Assembly (NCBI GenBank): GCA_027306745.1
Contig: DAHUZD010000027.1
Location: 1-6,253, forward strand
Direction of reading: 5' to 3'
DNA length: 6,253 nucleotides
Source: Acidobacteriaceae bacterium
Lineage (GTDB): Bacteria; Acidobacteriota; Terriglobia; Terriglobales; Acidobacteriaceae
The translations under genes and the position numbers were made by a program. Positions 1-4,995 of the stretch are shown here, in pieces (the stretch's first letter is position 1; each line of letters starts with the position of its first letter). The notes under the pieces are model-generated. The model made no database searches and was not told the DNA's origin. It saw nothing but the letters and a program-made list of their open reading frames with translations.

Positions 1-1
1 C

Positions 2-154
2 GGCGTTGCTTATGAATTGAGTCCAAGCTGGGACTTGCGCGTGGAGTATCGCGGAACGATCGTCAAAGACTACGACTTTAACATGTCTCAGTACAAGACG
101 AACCGGTATTACGTCATCAACCAGCCGGCGATTGGCTTTGCCTATCACTTCTAG
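2..154 (+). CDS. Outer-membrane beta-barrel protein, C-terminal fragment (5' end outside window)
   Basis: An open frame enters from the left edge and stops at TAG 152-154, giving 50 residues. It ends in QPAIGFAYHF, alternating hydrophobic residues with a terminal Phe, which is the classic C-terminal beta-signal recognised by the BAM complex in outer-membrane proteins. The fragment aligns without gaps to the last 50 residues of the next gene (27 identities by hand count, including YELS, WDLR, YRG and IGFAYHF), so the two are tandem paralogues. A 14-base DNA identity (GCTTATGAATTGAG) occurs at 8-21 and 692-705. The visible part covers roughly the last two or three strands of a small barrel of the OmpA/Opacity-like type. 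Specific cargo or function cannot be told. It probably shares a transcript with the next gene, since only 60 bases separate them and no terminator is seen between. Confidence 0.8.
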   Translation, partial: GVAYELSPSWDLRVEYRGTIVKDYDFNMSQYKTNRYYVINQPAIGFAYHF

Positions 155-214
155 CCGCCATCTATGGCCGCCAGACGGAATCGATTGAATCAGGGAGCAG
201 GGGTTCACTACCGA

Positions 215-838
215 ATGAAGAAGTTGGCACTATTCTTTTGCTTGTTGCCCGCATTGACCCTCCTTGGGCGGGCACAGGAGATGCGCCAGGACGTAAGCCT
301 GAGCGGCATGCTGACCATTCAGCAATATGTTGAGGGAAGCGCACCCAATAATGTGCGCGCCAAGGCGACGCTGGGGCCGGGCATGTTGCTCAGCTATCGC
401 TTTCAGATCACACCCAATGGCGCTGTGGAGGCCAACTATTCATACTCGCGCTATACGGAGAAGTTTACCGACAGCCAGTATCAATATCCCACCATTCAAT
501 ACGTGCGCGTGTTGACCTCGGTGCAAGAGGCGACATTTGGGTATGTGCGCACCATCCCCTTCAGAAAATTCAATCCGTTTGTGGAAGCCGGCGGCGGCGT
601 GTTGTTTTTCTCTCCGCTAGGCGGCATCAAAACAACGTCCTATGACACAGAGATGACTGAGAGCCTGATGGGTTTTTTGGGCGGCGGCATCGCTTATGAA
701 TTGAGCACGCGGTGGGATCTGCGCATGGCCTATCGCGGTTATGTGGCACACCCGCAGACCTTTGGCCTGAAGCAATTTAATACGGGCCGGTCAGAGATCA
801 TCTCCCAGCCGTTTATCGGCTTTGCGTATCATTTTTAA
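215..838 (+). CDS. Small outer-membrane beta-barrel protein (paralogue of the upstream gene)
   Basis: Codes for 207 residues from ATG 215. The reading frame is open back to an ATG at 164, but the start at 215 gives a textbook signal peptide (Lys-Lys, then a hydrophobic stretch LALFFCLLPALTLL, cleavage near GRAQ) and follows a purine-rich stretch (AGGGG at 199-203), so I prefer it. The mature part shows alternating strand patterns with Tyr/Phe girdles (EANYSYSRY, FNPFVEAGGGVLFF, WDLRMAYRG) and the terminal QPFIGFAYHF beta-signal. The length suits an 8-stranded OmpA-like or opacity-type barrel (OMP_b-brl). It would sit in the outer membrane; the role, whether adhesin, porin-like or structural, is unknown. 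A sampled line inside the gene (481-540) is about 52% GC by hand count, against about 67% in the anti-sigma gene (2341-2400), so its composition is visibly lower than the neighbours. A strong terminator follows. Confidence 0.85.
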   Translation: MKKLALFFCLLPALTLLGRAQEMRQDVSLSGMLTIQQYVEGSAPNNVRAKATLGPGMLLSYRFQITPNGAVEANYSYSRYTEKFTDSQYQYPTIQYVRVLTSVQEATFGYVRTIPFRKFNPFVEAGGGVLFFSPLGGIKTTSYDTEMTESLMGFLGGGIAYELSTRWDLRMAYRGYVAHPQTFGLKQFNTGRSEIISQPFIGFAYHF

Positions 839-861
839 CTCTGACTCTGGAAAAATCCATG

Positions 862-894
862 GGCCTGCGCGACGCCGCAGGCCTTTTGTTTTTT
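862..894 (+). terminator. Rho-independent terminator of the barrel genes
   Basis: A perfect 8-bp GC-rich stem (GGCCTGCG 862-869 with CGCAGGCC 876-883) closes a 6-base loop (CGACGC). It is followed at once by TTTTGTTTTTT (884-894). It lies 23 bases after the barrel stop codon and should end that transcript. On the minus strand the same hairpin has only a displaced T5 run, so it is a poor terminator for the tRNA-Val transcript coming the other way. Confidence 0.9.
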
Positions 895-980
895 GGCCGG
901 GAAGCAACGGAGTGCAGTGGCCGCGGCAGCGTGCAAACGCACAGAGGACAGTGGGCGCCATAGGGAGTTGGCTGGGGGCA

Positions 981-1055
981 TGGTGGGCGCTGTAGGATTC
1001 GAACCTACGACTTCCACCGTGTGAAGGTGACACTCTACCGCTGAGTTAAGCGCCC
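981..1055 (-). tRNA. tRNA-Val (anticodon CAC)
   Basis: Read on the minus strand this folds as a full cloverleaf of 75 nt with encoded CCA. The acceptor arm is GGGCGCT/AGCGCCC, the D arm ACTC-AGCGGTA-GAGT, and the anticodon stem TCACC/GGTGG around loop TTCACAC, giving anticodon CAC (reads GUG, Val). A 5-nt variable loop AAGTC follows. The T arm is GTAGG-TTCGAAT-CCTAC, the discriminator A, then CCA (981-983). All stems pair, with one G-U at position 27-43. The gene is alone on this strand and points towards the barrel-gene terminator. Confidence 0.96.
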
Positions 1056-1061
1056 TGGAAT

Positions 1062-1074
1062 CCGCAAGTTGCGG
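1062..1074. repeat. Small palindrome in the tRNA-Val 5' leader
   Basis: CCGCAA-G-TTGCGG is a 6-bp inverted repeat around one base, 7 bases upstream of the mature tRNA-Val 5' end on the minus strand. It would form a small hairpin in the precursor leader beside the RNase P site. Function is not known; it may be chance in GC-rich DNA. Confidence 0.4.
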
Positions 1075-1143
1075 CAGGATTTGACCGGGCAGTCTGGCGT
1101 CGATCCGGGCAGGGTGGCCTGCTGAATCCGCACGGTGGCCCTT

Positions 1144-1167
1144 GGGAATCTGTAGATGCAGCTTCCC
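1144..1167. repeat. Inverted repeat in the divergent tRNA-Val / sigma control region
   Basis: GGGAATC (1144-1150) and GCTTCCC (1161-1167) pair with one mismatch around a 10-base spacer. The site lies upstream of the sigma gene and just downstream of the predicted minus-strand start of tRNA-Val transcription. It could be an operator or a leader hairpin; nothing in the sequence decides which. Confidence 0.35.
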
Positions 1168-1181
1168 GCTGGTCTGGCTCC

Positions 1182-1209
1182 AGTATACGCTAGAAACGGC
1201 CTATGACAA
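1182..1209 (-). promoter_or_regulatory. Sigma70-type promoter for tRNA-Val (minus strand)
   Basis: On the minus strand TTGTCA (1209-1204) is followed after 16 bases by TATACT (1187-1182), a close match to TTGACA-N17-TATAAT. The start point would fall near 1175, giving a leader of about 120 nt before tRNA-Val. The -35 lies on the first codons of the sigma gene (ATG 1203), so polymerase bound here would cover the sigma gene's start. The call rests on consensus matching only. Confidence 0.55.
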
Positions 1210-2015
1210 TGCACCCCAACCCCGGCACGGAATCTGGCGCAGATGATGGCTCCTTTTCGGTGGATGCCTGGGCTATGGAGGCCGAGTCGGCTCCGCTTTT
1301 GGAGGAAGAAAACCTTGCCGGGGAGCCGCAACTTCCTGCCTCGGACGGGGTTTTTGAAGACATGGGAAGTCTGGCCCTGAACGGAATGCCCTTGGTAGCG
1401 CGACAGCCGGATGGACGGGTGCCGGCGCTGGCCGGGGACTGGTCACAGCGCAGCGATGCGGAGATCATGCAGCGGGCCGGGCTGGGCGATGATGCCTGTC
1501 TGGAATTTTTGATTGCCAAATACCGGCGGCCCGTGATGCACTTCCTGTACCGCATGGTGCGCAACCAGGCTGTGGCGGAGGAGCTGACGCAAGAGGTGTT
1601 TTTGCGCGTCTATCGCGCGCGGCAAAGCTATCGCGCTGAGGCTCGTTTTAGCACGTGGCTGTACCGCATCGCCAGCAATCTGGCCGTGAACCACGCGCGC
1701 GACACCAGGCTGGAACGCAGCGCGCCCAGCGTTTATTTGGATGCTCCCGACGAGGAGACCGGCACAACTCCAGACGTGGCCGACGCCCAGCTTACGGCCG
1801 AGCAGGCCTTGTTGCAGCAGGAGCGAATGCGCCAGATTCGCGCGCAAGTGATGGCCCTGCCGGAGCGGCAAAGGATGGCGGTTTTGATGCACAAATATCA
1901 GGAACTCCACTATAAAGAGATTGGGGCGGTTCTCAAGTTGAGCGAGCCGGCGACCAAGTCGCTGCTGTTTCGCGCCTATCAAACGCTGCGCGAAAATCTA
2001 AAGGATTTTGCCTGA
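1203..2015 (+). CDS. ECF-type RNA polymerase sigma factor with N-terminal extension
   Basis: 270 residues. Region 2 spans about 98-170, with the core-binding segment EELTQEVFLRVYR (126-138) and the -10 recognition stretch ARFSTWLYRIASNLAVNHAR (147-166). A linker follows (about 167-205), then region 4 (about 209-266: LPERQRMAVLMHKYQELHYKEIG..., then a helix-turn-helix around LSEPATKSLLFRAYQTLREN) for -35 recognition. There is no region 1.1 or 3, as expected for ECF/group 4. Typical ECF factors are near 170-200 residues; the extra length is an N-terminal tail of about 80 residues carrying 15 acidic but only 2 Arg/Lys residues. No good Shine-Dalgarno precedes ATG 1203; other in-frame ATGs are at 1209, 1275, 1362 and 1386, so the tail could be shorter. 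The next gene encodes a zinc-finger anti-sigma factor 20 bases downstream, so activity is probably controlled by sequestration. Promoter targets are unknown. Confidence 0.92.
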   Translation: MTMHPNPGTESGADDGSFSVDAWAMEAESAPLLEEENLAGEPQLPASDGVFEDMGSLALNGMPLVARQPDGRVPALAGDWSQRSDAEIMQRAGLGDDACLEFLIAKYRRPVMHFLYRMVRNQAVAEELTQEVFLRVYRARQSYRAEARFSTWLYRIASNLAVNHARDTRLERSAPSVYLDAPDEETGTTPDVADAQLTAEQALLQQERMRQIRAQVMALPERQRMAVLMHKYQELHYKEIGAVLKLSEPATKSLLFRAYQTLRENLKDFA

Positions 2016-2022
2016 GGAGCGG

Positions 2023-2029
2023 GGAGGAG
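2023..2029 (+). promoter_or_regulatory. Ribosome binding site of the anti-sigma gene
   Basis: GGAGGAG lies 6 bases before ATG 2036, inside the 20-base gap after the sigma stop codon. It is the clearest Shine-Dalgarno in the operon and much better than anything before the sigma gene, which suggests the anti-sigma factor is made efficiently relative to its partner. Confidence 0.75.
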
Positions 2030-2035
2030 AACGCG

Positions 2036-2569
2036 ATGCGCTGCCAAAAAATTGAACGCTGGATGCCGGACTTGCTCTTTGACGCGGAGCACGTGCCCGC
2101 CTCGGTACAGAAGCACTTGCGCGCCTGCGCGGCCTGCGGAGAACGGCTGGCGAGCGCTCGGGCAGGTATGCTGGCCACGCAAAGCTTGCTGGACGAGTGG
2201 ACCGCGCCGGAGCTGAGCCATTATTTTGATGTGCGCATGAATGCCCGCCTGCAGGAGGCGAGGCAACGGACCGCTGCGGGATGGATGGAACGGCTGCGCC
2301 AGCGCCTGATCTACGGCAACGGCACGCCGCATCTGCGCCCGGCCATGGCGGCGGCGCTGGCGCTGATGATGATTGTCGGCGGTGGCTCCTATGCAGGCTT
2401 CTTCACCATGCACGGACTGCACGGAATCAATGGAAGCGCAGTTCCACAGCAGACGGCCTCGGCCACGGTGCGTGATTTGCAGATTTTGGATGCCAACGAC
2501 CAGACCATCCAGCAACTGAATGCCTTTGAAGATGGCGATGGCGGCGACGGCACAGCGCAGGGCCGGTAG
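2036..2569 (+). CDS. Membrane-anchored zinc-finger anti-sigma factor (zf-HC2 type)
   Basis: 177 residues. The N-terminus carries the full ZAS/zf-HC2 pattern: Cys3, His27, Cys31 and Cys34 (HLRACAAC), the HX3CX2C signature of zinc-binding anti-sigma domains that clamp ECF factors. A helical, charged stretch follows (about 40-98). One transmembrane helix lies at about 102-124 (PAMAAALALMMIVGGGSYAGFF). The final 50 or so residues are predicted periplasmic, end in an Asp/Gly-rich tail (EDGDGGDG), and contain no domain I recognise. The topology is therefore cytosolic zinc finger, single span, outside sensor. It probably holds the sigma factor at the inner membrane until an envelope or redox signal; whether release is by proteolysis or zinc oxidation cannot be seen. 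The stop codon lies at a junction inside a 14-base tandem repeat. Confidence 0.9.
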   Translation: MRCQKIERWMPDLLFDAEHVPASVQKHLRACAACGERLASARAGMLATQSLLDEWTAPELSHYFDVRMNARLQEARQRTAAGWMERLRQRLIYGNGTPHLRPAMAAALALMMIVGGGSYAGFFTMHGLHGINGSAVPQQTASATVRDLQILDANDQTIQQLNAFEDGDGGDGTAQGR

Positions 2570-2590
2570 CGCAGGGCCAGTGGCGCAGGC
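2555..2590 (+). repeat. 14-base tandem repeat across the anti-sigma stop codon
   Basis: Unit 1 is GCGCAGGGCCGGTA (2555-2568), unit 2 is GCGCAGGGCCAGTG (2569-2582, two differences), and a partial third unit GCGCAGGC is at 2583-2590. The TAG stop (2567-2569) sits at the junction of units 1 and 2. It looks like a small local duplication; slippage here would alter the space to the next gene. Confidence 0.7.
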
Positions 2591-2721
2591 AAAAGGGGTT
2601 CGAATTCTCAAGAATGCCGGTGCGGGCTGTGGGCCTGCGCATGGTTTGTACAAAGCGTATGGCGGAGTTGTGCACAGTTCGATTGCGGCCAGCCGCCTGG
2701 GATGGTTCCGGGCACGGCCAG

Positions 2722-3336
2722 ATGCGTCTTCGCAGCGGATGCCTGCGCGCACTGCTGGTCGTGTGCGCACTCTGCATCTCTGCGCACTGCTTTGCGCAGC
2801 GCAACCAGGAGCGCAACCGCGATCTGTTTCAGCCGCCCAACGCCGGCCAGCCCTTTCGCCGTCCGCAACCGCACTTGGGGCAGTGGTTCCGCGAGCATGA
2901 AAATCTAACGCCCACGCAGCAGTTGCAGGCCTTGCAGCAGGAGCAGGGCTTTGACCGGCTGCCGCCGCAGGTACAGATGCGGCTGGAAAGGCGGCTGTAT
3001 CAACTGGATGCCATGCCACCTGCGCAGCGTGAGCGCACGCTCCAATACATGGAGGCGATTGAGCGCATGACGCCGGATGAGCGCCAGCAGCTTGCGCAGG
3101 CCATGCAGCGCGTCAATGAGTTTCCCCTCAACCGCCAGATGCAGATGCGCCGGGCCTTCCGCACGCTGCGCGAGCTGCCCAAAGATCAACGCCAGCAGGC
3201 GTTGGACACACCGCCGCTGCGCGACCAGTTCTCTGAGCCGGAGCGCAGAATTCTGGGCCAGCTTTTGAGTGTGGCTCCCTATCTGCCACCGGCGCAAGCA
3301 GGCGCTGCGGCAGCGCCCAGCGGGCCGGCACGGTAA
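2722..3336 (+). CDS. Exported DUF3106-like protein of the sigma/anti-sigma operon
   Basis: 204 residues from ATG 2722. The frame opens earlier (ATGs at 2614, 2641, 2659), but 2722 begins a clear signal peptide: MRLRSGCLRA, then LLVVCALCIS, with cleavage near AHCFA-Q. The region before it looks non-coding in character. No strong ribosome site decides the start. The mature protein is Gln/Arg-rich, largely helical, with a recurring L-x-P-x-x-R-x-x-x-L pattern (LTPTQQLQAL about 62, MPPAQRERTLQYM about 98, MTPDERQQLAQAM about 116, LPKDQRQQAL about 152). This is the look of DUF3106 (PF11304) proteins, which I recall next to ECF/anti-sigma pairs. It ends in an Ala/Pro-rich tail. No cysteines, catalytic motifs or membrane spans remain after cleavage, so a soluble periplasmic role is likely. 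The repeats recall Gln/Arg-rich periplasmic metal or stress sensors such as CpxP/Spy, but that comparison is only analogy. Confidence 0.8.
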   Translation: MRLRSGCLRALLVVCALCISAHCFAQRNQERNRDLFQPPNAGQPFRRPQPHLGQWFREHENLTPTQQLQALQQEQGFDRLPPQVQMRLERRLYQLDAMPPAQRERTLQYMEAIERMTPDERQQLAQAMQRVNEFPLNRQMQMRRAFRTLRELPKDQRQQALDTPPLRDQFSEPERRILGQLLSVAPYLPPAQAGAAAAPSGPAR

Positions 3337-3390
3337 AGGCTCGCGCCATAGCGGCGCATACAGAACTGCGCAGGTGCGCAAGCTCCAGCA

Positions 3391-3424
3391 AAATGCCGGC
3401 AAATGCCGGGCCAAAAGCTGGCCC
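3391..3424. repeat. Short repeats and weak hairpins between the DUF3106 gene and tRNA-fMet
   Basis: AAATGCCGG occurs twice ten bases apart (3391-3399, 3401-3409), so CCGGC and GCCGG can pair around AAAT. Overlapping this, GGGCC (3408-3412) can pair with GGCCC (3420-3424). Neither is followed by a T-run, so I do not call an intrinsic terminator. I see no other signal between 3337 and 3475. Confidence 0.4.
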
Positions 3425-3475
3425 CAGGCCCAATGCCAAACGCCAGAGCTGATGCGTGCATTTGCACAGCCAAGT

Positions 3476-3504
3476 TTGACCGCACGCCTCCGCACCAGTA
3501 GGAT
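3476..3504 (+). promoter_or_regulatory. Sigma70-type promoter of tRNA-fMet
   Basis: TTGACC (3476-3481), a 17-base spacer and TAGGAT (3499-3504) match the vegetative consensus well. The expected start of transcription is about 3509-3512, essentially the mature 5' end of the tRNA (3510). The tRNA thus has its own promoter and does not depend on the sigma operon upstream. Confidence 0.75.
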
Positions 3505-3509
3505 GAAAG

Positions 3510-3586
<77 letters not shown>

Positions 3587-3619
3587 ATCAAGCCTCTGAA
3601 AATGAGGAAGTTAGATATG

Positions 3620-3640
3620 GCCGCCCTTGGGCGGCTTTTT
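3620..3640 (+). terminator. Rho-independent terminator of tRNA-fMet
   Basis: GCCGCC (3620-3625) and GGCGGC (3630-3635) form a perfect 6-bp stem around CTTG, followed by TTTTT (3636-3640) and a second TTTT shortly after. It lies 33 bases after the tRNA CCA end. Confidence 0.88.
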
Positions 3641-3734
3641 GCGTTTTAGGGAATGCTTCCGCCCGGCCCGCGTGCAGCCAATCGCCGGAGCCCTGAGCCG
3701 CCCGCGCTGGGTTGCCGAGCCTGCCAGTGTCTCA

Positions 3735-3772
3735 CCGGGTGCCCATCCTTCGCTTCGGTTGCGCAGGGTGGG
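3735..3772. repeat. REP-like inverted repeat
   Basis: CCCATCCTTCGC (3742-3753) pairs with GCGCAGGGTGGG (3761-3772) as a 12-bp stem with one mismatch and one G-T, around a 7-base loop. It is preceded by CCGGGTGCCC (3735-3744), which also occurs exactly at 4846-4855 in the second repeat region. Position in a convergent intergenic gap and reuse of the flank suggest a dispersed palindromic element. There is no T-run, so it is not a typical terminator, though it could stabilise the panE mRNA 3' end. Confidence 0.65.
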
Positions 3773-3817
3773 ATAAGAATCCTTCTTCCTCGTCGGTCTC
3801 ATTCCCAAAGATCAGTT

Positions 3818-3852
3818 GTCATCCTGAGCGCAGCGAAGGATCTCTGCGTGGA
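3818..3852. repeat. Dispersed intergenic repeat of the HPERSE type
   Basis: The stretch begins GTCATCCTGAGCGCAGCG and runs on through AAGGATCTCTGCG; ATCCT and AGGAT form its imperfect inverted ends (3821-3825, 3837-3841). Read in plus frames it gives HPERSEGS and LSAAKDL, peptides that I remember recurring in many predicted acidobacterial 'hypothetical proteins' because this DNA repeat is scattered through those genomes. It lies just beyond the panE stop codon. The recurrence is from memory; only one copy is in this window. Confidence 0.6.
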
Positions 3853-3864
3853 CTCCAACTCCGG

Positions 3865-4731
3865 CTATATGGCTTCGAGAAGAGCGAGCAACAGGCTATT
3901 TCGCGGTGTCGGAACGTTGTGCTGCCGCCCATAGCGAACGATGGTGCCGATGCGAGCATCCGTCTCCATCGGGCGGCCTGCAAGGCGGTCGGCCAACAGC
4001 GAGTTGACGGAATCGACAGGAAAATTGCGGTATTGATTGAGTACTTTCTGTGGCAGATCTTCATCGAGGATGGCTCCGACAGAGCGGCCTACCGCGGCGC
4101 ACTCGCGCACCACCTCCAGCGTCTCCTTACCAATCGTCTCATCCAGAAAAACACCCGCGGGTTTGCCCAACATCGCAGAGATCGAACCGGCGGAGTTGAT
4201 ACAAAGTTTGCGCCAGGCGGCGGAGAGAAAGTCAGCCGTCAGGGTGATCTGCGCCGCTGAGCCATCAAATAGGGCTGCGAAAGCATGGCCCAGCACATCT
4301 GCCTGTATGAACAGCTCGGCCGGCCCGCGCTGGTGTACTCTCTCCGGTGATCGGCGCTCGGCGGGGCAATCGATAATGACCGGCACGATCTTCTCCATCC
4401 GTACATAGGGAGCGAAGCGCTCGCGATGCTCCACTCCATTCTGAATCACCGCGACGGGAGCACCTTGCCTGCAGAGATGTTCGATCCATGTACCGGCACC
4501 AGGAGCATCGTATGTCTTGGTAGCCACCAGGACCCAATCGACCGCGTCCGCCTGGGAAGGAGTGGTGAGGTTGGCGTAGCGAATGTCGATGCTACTTTCA
4601 GGCGTATCAACATGCAGGTGCGGCAGAGGACGTCTCGTGCACAGGATAAGTTCGTGCCGTTCGGTGGGCTGTAGTAACGCCGCGAGGACAGATCCGATTG
4701 CACCCGCTCCAACGATTGCGATCCTTGCCAT
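3865..4731 (-). CDS. panE: 2-dehydropantoate 2-reductase (ketopantoate reductase) family
   Basis: 288 residues; it would reduce ketopantoate to pantoate with NADPH in pantothenate/CoA synthesis, in the cytoplasm. The N-terminal Rossmann fold opens with MARIAIVGAGAIGSVLAALL, holding GxGxxG at 8-13, followed by Arg33-Arg34 suited to the NADPH phosphate. Lys72 (KTYD) and Asn98 (QNGVEH) match the family's conserved substrate-site residues. The C-terminal helical domain has the catalytic lysine in AAWRKLCINSAGS (Lys175), Asn179, and the conserved acid Glu256 in RPMETDARIG, followed by VPTPRNSLL. The length is normal (about 290-310). ATG 4731 directly starts the Rossmann strand, so the start is secure, but no clear Shine-Dalgarno is seen (GGAGGG is about 20 bases away). 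It is convergent with tRNA-fMet and has no operon partner in view. A related reductase acting on another 2-oxoacid cannot be excluded. Confidence 0.9.
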   Translation of the reverse strand: MARIAIVGAGAIGSVLAALLQPTERHELILCTRRPLPHLHVDTPESSIDIRYANLTTPSQADAVDWVLVATKTYDAPGAGTWIEHLCRQGAPVAVIQNGVEHRERFAPYVRMEKIVPVIIDCPAERRSPERVHQRGPAELFIQADVLGHAFAALFDGSAAQITLTADFLSAAWRKLCINSAGSISAMLGKPAGVFLDETIGKETLEVVRECAAVGRSVGAILDEDLPQKVLNQYRNFPVDSVNSLLADRLAGRPMETDARIGTIVRYGRQHNVPTPRNSLLLALLEAI

Positions 4732-4830
4732 AGCACCATTATGGCAGCAGAGCCCTCCTGCTTGGTCACTTCTGACAAGTCGGTTTGCGTGGATGGACGC
4801 CGGGGTAATCTACACCCGTCGTAATGGCGA

Positions 4831-4847
4831 GGCCTGCGCGAGAGGCC
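4831..4847. repeat. Inverted repeat 1 of the REP-like cluster
   Basis: GGCCT (4831-4835) pairs with AGGCC (4843-4847) around GCGCGAG. It is the first of four inverted repeats packed between panE and the carbonic anhydrase-like gene; it runs straight into the CCGGGTGCCC flank of the next. Confidence 0.55.
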
Positions 4848-4884
4848 GGGTGCCCCACTCAAGCCAAAAGGAGACTTGAATGGG
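4846..4884. repeat. Inverted repeat 2 of the REP-like cluster
   Basis: CCCACTCAAG (4854-4863) pairs with CTTGAATGGG (4875-4884) with one C-A mismatch and an 11-base loop. Its left flank CCGGGTGCCC (4846-4855) is the exact 10-base sequence seen at 3735-3744, and both copies use a stem that opens CCCA and closes TGGG, so they look like members of one family with different stem cores. Confidence 0.65.
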
Positions 4885-4925
4885 CCCTCCCTGGGGTTCA
4901 ATTGCGAGGGCAGAGTTCATTGGTT

Positions 4926-4949
4926 CCATGTCTCAAATGCGAGGCATGG
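4926..4949. repeat. Inverted repeat 3 of the REP-like cluster
   Basis: CCATGTCTC (4926-4934) pairs with GAGGCATGG (4941-4949), nine pairs including one G-T, around a 6-base loop AAATGC. The following TGGGGCAC (4947-4954) is the exact reverse complement of GTGCCCCA at 4850-4857, so hairpins 2 and 3 are enclosed by an 8-base inverted repeat spanning 105 bases. Confidence 0.65.
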
Positions 4950-4975
4950 GGCACGGGCAATAGAGCACCGTGCCC
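4949..4975. repeat. Inverted repeat 4, just past the carbonic anhydrase-like gene
   Basis: GGGCACGG (4949-4956) pairs perfectly with CCGTGCCC (4968-4975) around an 11-base loop. It lies 20 bases past the stop codon of the minus-strand gene at 4996 and could serve as a transcript end or 3' stabiliser, but there is no T-run on either strand. It shares bases with hairpin 3, so the two cannot both be fully formed. Confidence 0.55.
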
Positions 4976-4995
4976 GCAGCAGAGAAGATGCCGAG

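Noticed and set aside
164..214. Upstream ATG extension of the barrel gene
   Set aside because: It adds 17 polar residues in front of a perfect signal peptide, which would spoil export.
849..883. Reverse-direction use of the barrel terminator by tRNA-Val
   Set aside because: On the minus strand the T5 run is separated from the stem by several bases, so it would be weak; no other terminator for the tRNA is seen.
1145..1174. Possible ECF-type autoregulatory promoter (GGAATC and GGTC) before the sigma gene
   Set aside because: The spacing of about 20 bases and the poor -35 match do not fit the usual GGAAC-N16/17-CGTC layout well enough to call.
1443..1982. A 179-codon minus-strand frame
   Set aside because: Antisense to the conserved sigma domains; no recognisable domain of its own.
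2614..2721. Upstream ATG extension of the DUF3106-like gene
   Set aside because: It would bury the signal peptide behind 36 residues with no family character; the start at 2722 is better, though no ribosome site settles it.
1979..3019. A 346-codon minus-strand frame, longer than the genes opposite it
   Set aside because: It is an antisense shadow in GC-rich DNA, low-complexity and rich in Ala/Arg/Pro, lying across three well-supported plus-strand genes.
3712..4260. A 182-codon plus-strand frame containing CHPERSEGSLRGL
   Set aside because: It runs through two intergenic repeats and then antisense to panE, which has full family motifs; the peptide is a by-product of the DNA repeat.
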